Assembly (NCBI RefSeq): GCF_037102585.1
Contig: NW_027043820.1
Location: 2,266,501-2,330,500 of the forward strand
DNA from: Saccharomycopsis crataegensis
Taxonomy: Eukaryota > Ascomycota > Saccharomycetes > Ascoideales > Saccharomycopsidaceae
Direction of reading: 5' to 3'
DNA: 64,000 nucleotides
In this document: positions 19,040 to 31,500 of the stretch, piece by piece
Layout: every line of letters starts with the position of its first letter
Position numbering within the stretch: position 1 is the first letter of the stretch
The notes under the pieces: model-generated
Told to the model about the DNA's origin: nothing
Database searches by the model: none
The model's input: the letters and a program-made list of their open reading frames with translations, nothing else
Translations under genes and position numbers: made by a program

Positions 19040-20566
19040 ATGCTCAAGACTTTTGTCAGCAGAACCTTTGCCACCTCCCCAGCAATCACAAACAAAATGG
19101 CAGTTCCTCTGTTGCTCCCAGCCCAAATCTTCAATCACAAGAACTGGCTCAAAGATCTCGAGCACAAAAAGTACCCAGCAAAGCAGCATGTATTGAACGT
19201 CAAACAACATTTCCTCAAGAAATCCAGCAATTTCAATCCTAACGAGGTGTTCTTCTTTATTAGCGGTGAGCATCTCACATTGTACCCTTACTGTGACCAA
19301 TCTCCTCCATTCAGACAAAACCGATACTTTTATTACTTGACCGGGGTCAACATCCCAGGGTCTCACGTACTTTTCAACCTCAAAGATGAGAAAACAACCT
19401 TGTTTTTACCAGACATTGATAACGATGATGTGATGTGGAGCGGTATGCCAATGGGTCTTAAAGAAGCCCAAGAGACTTTTGACGTTGATGAAGTGAAATA
19501 TTCCAAAGACTTGGAAGATATTCTCCATAATATCGCAACATTTGGCAATAATACGATCTTGACCACCGATTTGAACGCCGCCAACAACAACTACACCCAA
19601 TACTTGATGCCTGGTAACCAGGATTTTTTTTACGCTTTAGATGAATCGAGATTGATCAAAGATGAATACGAATTAGCATTGATGAGACACGCTGCCCAAA
19701 TCACCGATAATTCCCATTTGGCAACCATGAGTGCGGTACCAATTGAAGAAAATGAAGGGCACATTCATGCGGAATTTGTGTATCATTCGATTCGTCAAGG
19801 GTCGAAGAGCCAAAGTTACGATCCAATTTGTTGCTCGGGTCCAAATTGTGGGACGTTGCACTATATCAAGAATGATGAAACCATTGGCAATAGAGAAAGC
19901 ATTTTGATCGATGCGGGGGCAGAATGGAGCTGTTATGCGAGTGATGTCACCAGATGCTGGCCAGTCAATGGTAAATGGTCTGCTGAACATTTGGAAATTT
20001 ACAATATTGTTCTTGAAATGCAGGCAGAAACCATGAAACTTATCAAGCCAGGACAAAGTTGGGAAGAATTACATTTATTGGCACACAAGATCATGATCAA
20101 AAGATTCCTAGGGTTGGGGATTTTTGAAAATGGTACCGAAGAAGAGATTTATGCCAGTGGGATTTCCGGATCATTTTTCCCACATGGGTTGGGTCATTTA
20201 TTGGGTATGGATACTCATGACGTTGGTGGATACGCCAATTATGACGATCCAAATCCATTACTCAAGTATTTGAGATTGCGTCGTCCATTGAAAGCTGGAA
20301 TGGTGGTCACTGATGAACCAGGGGTTTACTTCTCGCCATTTTTAATTGAGGATGGACTTAAGGACCCAAAGAAGGCCAAGTTTGTCAACCAAGAAGTATT
20401 GGAGAAGTATTGGAAGATTGGAGGAGTGAGAATTGAAGATGATATTATTATCACCAACGATGGATACGATAACATGACCCAAATAACCAAAGACCCGCAA
20501 GAAATTTCCAAAATTGTCATGGGTGGGATTCAAAAAGGTCGTTCGTATTTCCATGTTATTGTCTAA
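19040..20566 (+). CDS. X-Pro dipeptidase/aminopeptidase P-like metallopeptidase (M24B)
   Basis: 508 residues with the aminopeptidase-P N-domain and the pita-bread M24 catalytic domain. All five metal ligands are visible: Asp in ILIDAGAE, Asp in ASDVTRCWP, His in PHGLGHLLGMDTHDVGG, Glu in VTDEPGVYF and Glu in GVRIEDDIII. It is close to the S. cerevisiae YFR006W product. It splits peptide bonds next to proline. Two starts are possible. The ATG at 19040 gives a leader MLKTFVSRTFATSPAITNK, basic and hydroxylated like a mitochondrial presequence. The ATG at 19097 (MAVPLLLPAQ) gives the cytosolic form. Dual localisation is an inference. Confidence 0.88.
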   Translation: MLKTFVSRTFATSPAITNKMAVPLLLPAQIFNHKNWLKDLEHKKYPAKQHVLNVKQHFLKKSSNFNPNEVFFFISGEHLTLYPYCDQSPPFRQNRYFYYLTGVNIPGSHVLFNLKDEKTTLFLPDIDNDDVMWSGMPMGLKEAQETFDVDEVKYSKDLEDILHNIATFGNNTILTTDLNAANNNYTQYLMPGNQDFFYALDESRLIKDEYELALMRHAAQITDNSHLATMSAVPIEENEGHIHAEFVYHSIRQGSKSQSYDPICCSGPNCGTLHYIKNDETIGNRESILIDAGAEWSCYASDVTRCWPVNGKWSAEHLEIYNIVLEMQAETMKLIKPGQSWEELHLLAHKIMIKRFLGLGIFENGTEEEIYASGISGSFFPHGLGHLLGMDTHDVGGYANYDDPNPLLKYLRLRRPLKAGMVVTDEPGVYFSPFLIEDGLKDPKKAKFVNQEVLEKYWKIGGVRIEDDIIITNDGYDNMTQITKDPQEISKIVMGGIQKGRSYFHVIV

Positions 20567-21122
20567 TAATTAATGCCGTGATTTATTCTAACCTGAGCTT
20601 TATTTCTAAATGTAGTCAAACAATTAGTACCATAATTTACTATTATTTGATACTGTGTATATATAACTTACAAAATCAATTTTTGTTTTTAATTAATTTT
20701 TTGTATATTAAACTGGAATCTAATAAAGGTATAACTACTATAATAATGTTAGTTTAACAACTCCTTCTTCTTTTTCCTGTTATAAAGATTCCCACAAGTG
20801 ATCTCCATAAACTCCTGATTTGGAATGGTTGTAATTATTATCAATTGTTATAATAATTGTTCAGAAAGTACCAAAAGTTCTCGACATAGTCTTTTAAGAC
20901 AGGGATAACTGTAAAAAATAAAACTTCTCATCATTTAAAGGAATAATGAAATCACAACTGGAATAAACAGAAAAAACAGAACAATACCTACATTCTCAGT
21001 CACTTGCAATACTATAAAGATAATTAATAGAAATTGTTAAAAGAAGAAATTGAAATTGGCCAAAGTCGCCGCTTTTTATAGTAAAAAAAAAAAAAAAAAA
21101 AAACCGAGAAAAAATTGTTCTC

Positions 21123-21128
21123 CACGTG
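21123..21128. promoter_or_regulatory. E-box CACGTG (Cbf1-type) upstream of MNN9
   Basis: The sequence CACGTGATG fits the Cbf1 consensus (CACGTGAY). It lies 480 bases before the MNN9 ATG. The same nine bases occur at 46186-46194 between SQT1 and ESF2. Confidence 0.4.
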
Positions 21129-21461
21129 ATGTCCGGGCAACGTTGATATTTTTTTTTTGTTTTTGTTGTTGGCGAAGGAGATCAAATTTCCACCACGTCG
21201 TTATTATTATCGCTGTCTGTGTTTCCTTCAACATCAATTGTCATCTCCAAAAACACTGTGGGTCCGTGCGTGTTTAGATTCCTGGATAGTGGAGACTAGA
21301 AATAAAAAAAATATATTCTCTGCTCAAATACAGAACCTCCAGGCTCATTGTTGGTTTTGTCTTTTGTTTTTGTTTTGTGCTAATTTGTTCATTATCACCA
21401 ACACTTTTTGCCGGTTTATCATCCTTGTTGATCCATACCAGATTGCCACTCTTACGTCATA

Positions 21462-21487
21462 AACAACAACAACAACAACAACAACAA
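21462..21487. repeat. (AAC)n microsatellite
   Basis: About eight AAC units upstream of MNN9. It resembles the tract before RCK2. Confidence 0.85.
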
Positions 21488-21556
21488 TATTTTCCAATTG
21501 AATATTTATCATACCAATTCCCAATTTGCTACTGTTTTAAAAGGGCAATATAAATA

Positions 21557-22733
<1,177 letters not shown>

Positions 22734-23287
22734 ATGAAATTATTTTGATGATTTTTTGGGGAGTGACTTAAGAAAAAAAGCATTTACTTCTTTGTTTTTT
22801 GTTATTATTTTATTTATTTTATTATTCAATCTTCAATGGGTTTTCTACAAACTTTTTTTTTTTTTTTTTTATTGTGATCGTTCTCTTTGTTTTTCTTTTC
22901 TTTTCAGACCTTTTTTTCCAGTTGAATAAGGGATTCATTTTTCTGCTTCAGTCATCATACACATTATCCAATTCTCTCAATATAAATCAATCATTGTTTA
23001 TGGTTGTCTTCTGTGATTTTTTATTTTTTTGCATGAAAAAAAAAGAAAAAAAAAGGTTACAACAGGAAAATGAAGTGAAACTTAGAATTCAAATATCACA
23101 TAATGCATTATTATTATTATTACTATTATTACTACTATTATTTTTATCATCATTTTAATCAACTAAATTTATATTGTTAAAAAAAAAAAATACCGATTGA
23201 TGATTAAAATAGGTTCGAACATTCTTCTCATAAATACGCTAGTATGCTAGCAGACGAAAAGAAATCATAACATACAAATATATCTTT
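22734..23287. other. Convergent 3' intergenic region
   Basis: Low-complexity AT-rich DNA with several T runs (about 22851-22870) and TTA/ATT trinucleotide stretches (23110-23150). A 119-codon frame at 22799-23158 is almost all Phe, Leu, Ser and Lys and begins at a TTG codon, so it is not called as a gene. Confidence 0.6.
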
Positions 23288-24874
23288 TTAGGCGGCGAAT
23301 TCTTTAACAAGTTCACAGACAGCTTCTGATAACTTGATCACTTCTTCTTGGGTCTTTGCTTCAGCATAAACACGAACGGCGTCTTCTGTACCGCTTGCCC
23401 TGACAAAAGATCTACCTAATTGCACCTTTTTCACTTCTTGATCAATTTTCTGTTGGAGACCCTTTGGTTCAATCAAAGTTCTTTCAGCATTAGTGGTCTT
23501 GAATTCAGTTCTGTCCTTAACTATAACTTTTGCTAATTTATTAGGCAAGTCAGCATAAGCAGAATTCCATTCGGTTGGAGTCAATTGTAAATCAGAAATA
23601 ATCAACAAAACCGTGATCAAGTCGGATATGGCATCCCCAACAGATTGGTTGATCAATTGAGTGAAGTAGTAAAGCTTCTTGAATGCATGCTCATCACTGC
23701 TGGATGAGACTTGTTCGATCAAATTTTCCGAAAACAAAACTGTACCATGACCATTGGCTTCAAAATAAATACCAATATCGAATTTTTGGGCCACATGGTG
23801 AAGATGTTTCACCCCGGTAGGAGTGCATTCAACGGCAAGTTTCAAATTTTGTGTCAAGTAATTGGTAGATGATCCATTAGCATAAGCGGTTTGAACCACG
23901 CCGACAGAAAGTTTAAGTCCGGTTTGTTCCACCAATTTGATGAAATATCTGGCCAATAAGGTAGAAATTTTATCACCATCTAACAACTGGAACTTATTAG
24001 CTGAATTGACAAAATAAAATACCACTCTGTCGGCGTCACCGTCAAATGAGGCATATAATTTATCAGGGATTGCAGAAATCCCTTGTGGTAATTGCTGGTT
24101 GGTCTTGACAAAGTCCGCACCACAGTGAGAGTTCAAAGTCTCTGGATGGGTGTATTTATCATTGATGACCTTATAACTATGAATCTTGCCTTTCAAATAT
24201 TCGTCGAACAATTTTTCAACTTTTGGAGCGCCGATACCATTGGCGGCATCAATGACGATATCAATTGGTGGTTTAGAATCACCATCGATCAACTGGTAAA
24301 TTTCTTTGAATGCGGTGGAGAAATATTCGTAGTAACTGGTTTCAACTTTTGGTTTGCCAGTATTGTGATTACGGACCAAGAAATGTAATTGAGGAGTCGT
24401 CAACACTCCAAATTGTTTGACGTTAGCTTCCATAGCCACTAGCCCATCGACAGCCGCCTGCTGTAATACTGGGCCTGATTCTCTAGAGTCTCTTGCCACA
24501 ATAACGTTAGATGGGACTTTCAAGTCGATTTTCAAGTTCTGGATCAATTCACGAACCTCTTTGACCAACACTTCTGGGCTGGCGGCGTTGGCCAAAGTGG
24601 TGGCGTACGCTTCCCAGTGTTGCTCCAACATTTCACCCATAGGATCAACCAACTTGACCCCATTATCCTGAGGAGGGTTGTGGGAGGCAGTAATCATGAT
24701 CCCGATGAATTTACCCCCGAGGTACTTCGATCTAAGGGCGGCAAGGATCCCAGTGGTGAACATCACGCTGTCCAAGATGTTAGCGTTCATACGGAACCCT
24801 GCGGTACCATATTGATATTTTTTCACCGATTCTGGTTTCTTGTGGTTTTGAGCGGCCTGGAGGATCTTGTCCAT
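23288..24874 (-). CDS. AGM1: Phosphoacetylglucosamine mutase (Agm1/Pcm1)
   Basis: 528 residues, full length for the eukaryotic family. The catalytic serine loop is ITASHNPP, with Ser64 as the phospho-acceptor. The metal loop is FDGDADRV near 284-291, the sugar-binding loop is EANGHGTV and the phosphate-binding loop is SFVRASGTED near the C-terminus. The enzyme converts GlcNAc-6-P to GlcNAc-1-P, the third step towards UDP-GlcNAc. That feeds chitin, N-glycans and GPI anchors. The ATG at 24872-24874 (MDKILQAAQNH) gives the expected N-terminus just ahead of YQYGTAGFR. No missing residues seen. Confidence 0.95.
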   Translation of the reverse strand: MDKILQAAQNHKKPESVKKYQYGTAGFRMNANILDSVMFTTGILAALRSKYLGGKFIGIMITASHNPPQDNGVKLVDPMGEMLEQHWEAYATTLANAASPEVLVKEVRELIQNLKIDLKVPSNVIVARDSRESGPVLQQAAVDGLVAMEANVKQFGVLTTPQLHFLVRNHNTGKPKVETSYYEYFSTAFKEIYQLIDGDSKPPIDIVIDAANGIGAPKVEKLFDEYLKGKIHSYKVINDKYTHPETLNSHCGADFVKTNQQLPQGISAIPDKLYASFDGDADRVVFYFVNSANKFQLLDGDKISTLLARYFIKLVEQTGLKLSVGVVQTAYANGSSTNYLTQNLKLAVECTPTGVKHLHHVAQKFDIGIYFEANGHGTVLFSENLIEQVSSSSDEHAFKKLYYFTQLINQSVGDAISDLITVLLIISDLQLTPTEWNSAYADLPNKLAKVIVKDRTEFKTTNAERTLIEPKGLQQKIDQEVKKVQLGRSFVRASGTEDAVRVYAEAKTQEEVIKLSEAVCELVKEFAA

Positions 24875-25300
24875 TGTCTTGTTTTGTTTTATTGTTTATT
24901 GGAACGAGATTGGTTGGTCTGACGTGCCAGAGTTGTAGATAGATAAACAGAGGCGAAAGCGACACTTCATCACAAAACCGTGGGTCCTCTTTTGTATTGT
25001 TACCCGGACTAGGCGAGCTACTTACTGGAATTTAGATCTCTGTATTCATATATTATTTATTGTTCTATCTAATATGCTCTCCATATTTATCCACACTATA
25101 TCATAGTACAAATATATCTTCCCCCCAATGACCACAACAACAATCAAAAAAGACGTCAAAAGGCGAAAACGTTTCACGCACTGGTTAGCAGCGCTGGGTG
25201 GGGCGACGGGCGGCCATAAAGGAATGGTTTTTTCGGAGGCTCTAATTCCTCTGGTTACTTATCTTCTCTTTTGGCGGTTTTCGGTAATGCCAAACACAAA
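24875..25300. other. Divergent promoter of AGM1 and the HAD phosphatase
   Basis: About 425 bases. It contains a CRE-like GACGTCA at 25152-25158, an AAACGTTT palindrome nearby and a GC-rich block at about 25190-25220. No reading frame of interest. Confidence 0.55.
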
Positions 25301-26178
25301 ATGACAATATCCGCCTATCCTAAGTAGGTATCAAGTCTCTCCCTCTCCACATTTAGCCTTCTTATCGCAATACTAACCCTTATTGTAGGAACATTCGTGC
25401 ATGTCTTTTTGGTACGTTATTGTCAAACTTTTGTATATATCTCTCTCTTTCAACGAAGTGAGTACTAACCTATCTAGACATGGACGGCACTTTAATCAAC
25501 TCCGAAGACGTGTATACAGAAACCATCTCTGAAGCTTTGGCAGAATATGGTGCCGGTCCTTTGACTTGGGATCTTAAGATCAAGTTGCAAGGGTTGCCAG
25601 GCCTTGTGTCCACCAAATTAGTTCTTGAACACTACAAAATCGCTGACAAAACTACCCCAGAATCATTTTTCAAAAGAACCACCGAGCTTCAGTACTCGAA
25701 ATTTCCTAATTGTAACTTCTTGCAGGGGGTTCCGGAATTATTGACCCATCTTAAACTGAACAAGGTCCCAATGGCTGTGGCAACTTCTTCTATCAAAGAA
25801 ACCTTTGATTTGAAGACCTCTAAGCTTAAACCAAATGGTTTTGATTTGTTCGATGTCATCATCACTGGTGATAATGCTGAAATTCCAAAGGGAAGGGGCA
25901 AGCCTAACCCAGATATCTATTTGCTTACTTTGAAAAAACTTAATGAGAAATTAGGGTATCATGGTACCGATGAAGAAATTCAACCACATGAATGTTTGGT
26001 GTTTGAAGATGGTGTTCCTGGTGTGTTGAGTGGTATTAATGCTGGCTCCTACGTTATTTGGATTGCTGATAAGAGAGCCTTGAAAGTTTTGAATGGTCAA
26101 GAAGACGAAATCATCAATTCTAAAGGGGAATTGATCGACAGTTTCGAGACTTTTGACATCACGAAATTTGGGATTTGA
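25301..26178 (+). CDS. HAD-family phosphatase (HDHD1/YKL033W-A type), three exons
   Basis: Exons 25301-25323, 25389-25411 and 25478-26178, of 23, 23 and 701 bases. Intron 1 has GTAGGT, TACTAAC at 25371-25377 and TAG ending at 25388. Intron 2 has GTACGT, TACTAAC at 25463-25469 and TAG ending at 25477. The spliced start MTISAYPKNIRACLFDMDGT restores the nucleophile motif DMDGT, whose first Asp is split across the second junction. An unspliced reading from the ATG at 25480 would lack that Asp. 248 residues. Other HAD motifs: ATSS, then Lys in KGRGKPNPD, and FEDGVPGV. SEDVYTETISEALAEYG and GPLTWDLKIKLQG match the S. cerevisiae YKL033W-A protein. Human HDHD1 removes phosphate from pseudouridine-5'-phosphate; the yeast substrate is not settled. 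Confidence 0.88.
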
Positions 26179-26307
26179 AAATATTCTATACATTAGTTAC
26201 GATAGAAATATCATACGGCCATGATCTGTGAGGGTTAAAACTTAATAATTTTAATTTTATATATTCAAATAATCAGTTCACTCCACAAGGGTTTTTGTAA
26301 ACAGAAA

Positions 26308-26889
26308 TCAATTCGACAAAATAGTACCTTTCATTTTTCTGATTTTACCACGGATTTCTTCACCAACCTTATTCTTATCAAACACTCTCCCATCGCACAA
26401 TCTATCCGATTGTAATTGAGAATTGAATTCGGTTAATCGAAAGTTCAAATCGCTCACATAATTGATCGAGTTGTGTTTTGTCAATTTTTTATGGAGATTT
26501 TCCAATTTTTCATTCAACTCACCAACGCTCTTCAAAGATTCCGCACAAGTGGTAACATAGCTTGATTTGTTGAATATTGGGTCGTTTCTGATAGCACTGA
26601 TAGAGTTGTCTGTTTGAACGGTTGCATCACTGTACTGTTTTCCACTGCCGGTGTTGTAGGTCACCAACAAACTCGGCACAACATTAAATTTCCGTGTTAG
26701 GGATTGATATAGTTTATTCAAGCTCTTGATATTAGAAAGGTAGAAACTTTGAAGCAAGCGAGATTTGTTTTGGAGCAAAGGTTTAATCACTAACAATGCC
26801 ACTAAATACGACACTATCGAGGCATATCCAGAGTAATGAAGGAGCCGCGTGATATATATTAGAGTGGGGTGGTTAGGGCTTGTGGACAT
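26308..26889 (-). CDS. PEX17: Peroxisomal docking-complex protein Pex17
   Basis: 193 residues from the ATG at 26887-26889 (MSTSPNHPTLIYITRLLHY). In-frame ATGs further upstream (to 26955) exist but would add a leader without family similarity. The layout fits Pex17: a short N-terminus, one hydrophobic span (about 17-38, ending ALLVIKPLLQNKSRLLQSF), then coiled coil. The AFLYFVIAMFVEPTLQ and STQTSDDN blocks of S. cerevisiae Pex17 (from memory) have counterparts here in SYLVALLVIKPLLQ and ATVQTDNS. Pex17 works with Pex13 and Pex14 on the peroxisome membrane to dock import receptors. It is divergent from NCS2 across a 17 to 18 base A tract. Confidence 0.75.
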   Translation of the reverse strand: MSTSPNHPTLIYITRLLHYSGYASIVSYLVALLVIKPLLQNKSRLLQSFYLSNIKSLNKLYQSLTRKFNVVPSLLVTYNTGSGKQYSDATVQTDNSISAIRNDPIFNKSSYVTTCAESLKSVGELNEKLENLHKKLTKHNSINYVSDLNFRLTEFNSQLQSDRLCDGRVFDKNKVGEEIRGKIRKMKGTILSN

Positions 26890-27111
26890 TTTTATGTATT
26901 GAAGGGGCGGCAATAATGGTTTTTGTCTTCTTTCCTTCTTCATAATCATCAGCATACTGTAAATTGCCCCATTTTCTGTGAATAAATCAGATAAAACAAA
27001 ATACTACGCGCACCATGATGAGCCAGAAAAGAAAAAAAAAAAAAAAAAAGTTTTCAAAGTTAGAAAAGTTATAGATTATATTATATATATTAGCTATAAC
27101 TCTCCAACAAT

Positions 27112-28404
27112 ATGCCCACTTGTCAGAGATGTGAAGAACCAGCGGTTCTTACCTCCAGAAAGCAACCTTTTTGCAAAGACTGTTTTATCAAATTTATCAG
27201 GGGAAAGCAAAGGAAAGTGGTTCAGAGTTTGAATATCAAAGATAAGATCGTTGATGTATTAGTTCCTATCAGTTTTGATCTCTCCAACACAAGTTACGTG
27301 AGCTTCAATAACGCCATCGTTCTATTGGATATTCTCATCAACTTTTCCAAGTCGTTATATAAAAGTTATTTCAAAATTACCATGCTATTTCTCGTCACTG
27401 CAGAAAGCCTGGCCAACATCAAATCGTTCTATACCACCCTCAAGGAAAGATACCAATTCACCAATATAGATATCAAGATCTTGGATCTTATGGCCTTTAT
27501 AAGAAACAATGAATCGTTATACAATATAAATGTTCATAATAATAGAGCGACAAGCTTTCCAAGTGTTCACAAGTTTGAAAGTTTCGAAGATTACATTTCG
27601 TCCATCACCAATACATCTACAAGGGAAGACTTACTTTTCAATATCCACTGGACTGTCATCAAAATATTCGCATACCTTCACAATTTCCCCACCGTATTAT
27701 ACAGTAATTCTATGGGGAATATTGCCACGAAAATTTTGTCAAACATTGTTAAAGGTAAAGGGATTGAAATATCACAAATTTTGGAAGAATCCCAAACATT
27801 GGAAATTGCTGATGATGAAAAGAAGCAGTTCAGTTTTCAGGCATTTTATCCTCTCAAAGATGTCTTGAACACCGAAATATTTCAATACATCAAGCTCCTA
27901 AACCTCACAGATCTCTTACCATCAGATTTGCAGCGACAATACGAAATCATCAATGATGAGGAGACTGGCAGCAACAACAAAATCCTCAATGTGAAGACTG
28001 CTACCCTCAATCAGCTTATAAATGAATACTTCAACGATTTGGAGAAAAACGGATACTCCACAATTGTCTCGACGGTTGTATCGACGGGTTCGAAATTGGC
28101 GATACCTAAAGGCGAACTCAAGGAGTGTCCATTATGTGGATTCAAAATGCCTGGTGGGGCAAGCAAATGGTTAGACCATATCACTGTCAACTCACCTTGT
28201 GAAGATGGGGAATCACCATCACCGTCATCATCGGAAAACCACAACCCGCAATTATCAGGCAACCCATTGGATATTTGTTATGGCTGTCTTGTTTCCTTTG
28301 ATACTGCCGGTGAGAAATTTTCCTGGCCGATCGCTGAGCCTGTTTCTATGAGCGAGAAAGAGATCTTGAATGAATATATTATATCTGATGATGATGACGA
28401 ATAG
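27112..28404 (+). CDS. NCS2: Cytoplasmic tRNA 2-thiolation protein Ncs2/Ctu2
   Basis: 430 residues. The N-terminus MPTCQRCEEPAVLTSRKQPF with CKDCFIKFIRGKQRK is the Ctu2 zinc-finger-like start. The C-terminus has paired cysteines CPLCGFKM and CYGCLVSF. With Ncs6/Ctu1 it makes the 2-thio group on the wobble uridine of tRNA-Lys, -Glu and -Gln (UUN anticodons), using Urm1 as sulfur carrier. A tRNA-Glu(UUC), a substrate class for this pathway, is encoded at 38.7 kb. MSH1 follows on the same strand 159 bases later. Confidence 0.92.
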   Translation: MPTCQRCEEPAVLTSRKQPFCKDCFIKFIRGKQRKVVQSLNIKDKIVDVLVPISFDLSNTSYVSFNNAIVLLDILINFSKSLYKSYFKITMLFLVTAESLANIKSFYTTLKERYQFTNIDIKILDLMAFIRNNESLYNINVHNNRATSFPSVHKFESFEDYISSITNTSTREDLLFNIHWTVIKIFAYLHNFPTVLYSNSMGNIATKILSNIVKGKGIEISQILEESQTLEIADDEKKQFSFQAFYPLKDVLNTEIFQYIKLLNLTDLLPSDLQRQYEIINDEETGSNNKILNVKTATLNQLINEYFNDLEKNGYSTIVSTVVSTGSKLAIPKGELKECPLCGFKMPGGASKWLDHITVNSPCEDGESPSPSSSENHNPQLSGNPLDICYGCLVSFDTAGEKFSWPIAEPVSMSEKEILNEYIISDDDDE

Positions 28405-28563
28405 TTTGATTTTATTATTATTGTATAGAAAAATAATAACATGGCACTGTACCAACTTCGCGGATGTTTCAAAAGATTATTTTTTTTTTTTTTTTTTTTA
28501 TGTAACAAATACCTTGTCACTGAAATATATAAATATATTGGCAGTTGTATTGTCGATATAGAA

Positions 28564-31500
28564 ATGTTTCGAAGATGTATTTCAAGATCCTTCTTCTCAT
28601 TACAATTTCAAAGATTCGCCAGCTCCAACATAAACAACATAACTATTAATAGAGCTGATTTACCCCGGTTGAAAGTCACCACTAAAGATTTGCAACAGAA
28701 TAAGAAGTCCTCCTCCTCGCCTAATGGTAGTGGCACTCTCGACCCGGATAATTGCCCGCCATCATTAAAGGAAATCAGGCTTTATATGAACAAGTACCCG
28801 GGAAAAGTGGTGATGACCGAACTTGGGAAATTCTATGAATTGTATTTTGAAAACGCTGATGATTATGGTCCAAAACTAAACTTAAAGGTTACCAAACGAA
28901 ACTATGCCGCGGCAAAAATTTCTATGGCGGGGTTTCCTACTCAATATTGCTACAAATATATCGATCAATTGATTAATGTTCATAATGTCGGGGTGGTATT
29001 GATCAAACAGTACTTGAAAAATCCGTTACTGACCAGTAATGTGAAAAAATTCACCCGAAGGGTTCATCGGATAATCACTCCCGGGACGGTAATTGAAGAA
29101 GATATGTTGGATAACGAGAGAAACAATTTCATTTTACTGATTCATTTTCCAAAAGATTTCAATTCAAACCACTCGGTTGACTATAAGGTTGGATTGTGTT
29201 GGTGCGATATTTCCACCACGGAATTTTTTGTGCAAGAGTCAAGTCTAAGTAGTTTAATGAATGACTTGTACCGTATCAGGCCTACTGAAATCATTATTAA
29301 TGATCTCTTTAAAGTCAAGTTGACGGATCATTTGAATTTAATATTCTTGACGCAGTGTAATATAAACTGGGTCCAGGGAAGTGTCGATAAGGTTTATAAT
29401 CCCCTGAAATATTTCCAGATGTTTAATGAGAGAAACCCAGAGAAGTTTGCCGATTGTTTTGCTAGACTCTCAAGATCTGAAAGAAATTCTGCTTTTTTGT
29501 TATTGGATTATATAAAGCAGCAATTCGAAATTAACGAAGCTGAGGAAGATCAAGAAAAAGAGGAGGAAACAGCCATTATTGAAGAGTTTGGTATTCAAGA
29601 ATCGTCCTTCAACTTTTCATTACCTGTGAGAAACAAATTGGAAAACTTCATGCTTATTGATTCATCTGCTAGAGAGGCCCTTGAGATCACAGAGACCATT
29701 AAGGATAGATCTAAAAAGAATACCTTATACAATACCGTTAAACGAACCATAACTCCCTCGGGGGCTAGATTACTAAGATCATGGCTAAACTCACCCCCAT
29801 ACGATTTAAAAGAGCTGAAACGAAGATTGAATTTTGTGAAAATCTTTGCCCATGGAAGCTTTTCCATGCATAAGCACAGAATTCAGGAAAGTTTGAAGAA
29901 TTTGGCGAATTTCGATCCAATGAGATTATTATTTTCTATAAGTTTCAACTCAAACGCAATTAATGGAAGCGTTGCTGGTAGTGATAATCCAAATATTAGA
30001 TTGGGTTGGAACTATCTCTGCTTATTGAAGGTGTTGAATAATTTTCTATTCATAAAACGAACCTTAAGTGACTTCAAAGGAACTAAGTCCTTCACTGAAT
30101 CTCTTGAAAATTTCAACCAAGAACTATCAATCCCCAAAGATTTGGTCACGAAAATTGAGAAACTCATCAATAGGGATAATTTGGAAAAACTTCATGAAAC
30201 CATTAACGATATTGAGGAAGGTAGCAATGATGACGAGCAACCTATTGGTAATATAAATGAGTTATTTAACAGTATGAAAAAGAGTTCGTTTCCAGATATG
30301 ACATGGATTATCAATATTGCCAACATTGATGAAAAAGATTCTCAACTTGTGAAAAATCATAAATTATTGCAAGAGTTATTAATGAATAAAAAAAAACTTG
30401 AACAGAAAATGGCAAAGGTCGCTGATAAGCTTCAACTAAAGACGCTTGAGCTAAGGATTGATAATGATTTGCCAAATATCTATATTCAATATCCAGTGAA
30501 ACTAAACCTCACAAGCTCTATACTTCAAGAAACTTTTGAAATCACCAATACATTCAAACAATCTAAGACCAGTCGCAATTTCACCACGGCTGAGTGGAAT
30601 GAATTGGGGTATAAGATCTCTAAAACCATAAGAAAAATAAGGCTTGAGGAGCTCAAGTTCTTCAAAATTCTTCGATTGGACGTTTTGTTCGTTTTTGAGG
30701 AAATCAAATCGACTGCCTTCCTGATAGACTATCTTGACGTTTTGATATCGTTTGCCAATTTGTCCAAAGAATTCAACTTGGTTCATCCTACATTGAACAA
30801 AAAAATAGAAATTAATATCGAAAGAGGCAGGCACATCACGGTTGAGAATAACCTTAGAAACAACGTGGTCGAATTCCAGCCCAATGACTGTGCATTATCC
30901 TTGGATTCTGACATTGGATATATCATTTCCGGTCCCAATATGGGCGGCAAAAGTACTTATTTACGACAAAATGCTATCATTGTTATATTGGCCCACGTTG
31001 GATGTTTTGTACCAGCAAGCAGTGCCACTATAGGATTAGTTGATAAGATTTTCACCAGGATCGGTGCAGCAGATGATATTACCAATAATAGCAGTACCTT
31101 TATGACAGAAATGACCGAGACATCTCATGGGTTGAATCACGCTACAAAGCGGTCTCTATTGATATTTGATGAGATTGGTAGGGGAACCTCCAACAATGAG
31201 GGAATTGCCGTTGCCTACGGCATATTGAAGTATATGGTGACTAAATTAAAGAGCAGGTTTCTTTTTGCTACCCATTATGCCCCGGAATTGAATTACTTGA
31301 TTTCGATTAACGATAAGGATAATAGCGATTTTTGTATGAATGACAAAATCTCTTATTATCATACTACGTTGATGAGTGAGTTGTTGAATAAGTATCTTGA
31401 AAAAAAAGCTTCCAACGTTATACTGAGTAATATATTTAATGGAAGATTTTTCGATCACAGATTAGTTCCTGGAATCAGTGAGTATTCACATGCTACATCT

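Noticed and set aside
18869-19366. 165-codon minus-strand frame over the start of the X-Pro peptidase
   Set aside because: It is antisense to well-conserved peptidase codons and runs through the shared promoter; no family features.
22799-23158. 119-codon plus-strand frame downstream of MNN9
   Set aside because: It begins at TTG and consists of Phe/Leu/Ser/Lys low complexity from T and TTA runs; it is 3' untranslated DNA.
28441-28563. Upstream in-frame ATG extension of MSH1
   Set aside because: It would put a Phe run in front of a good mitochondrial presequence; the ATG at 28564 is a better start.
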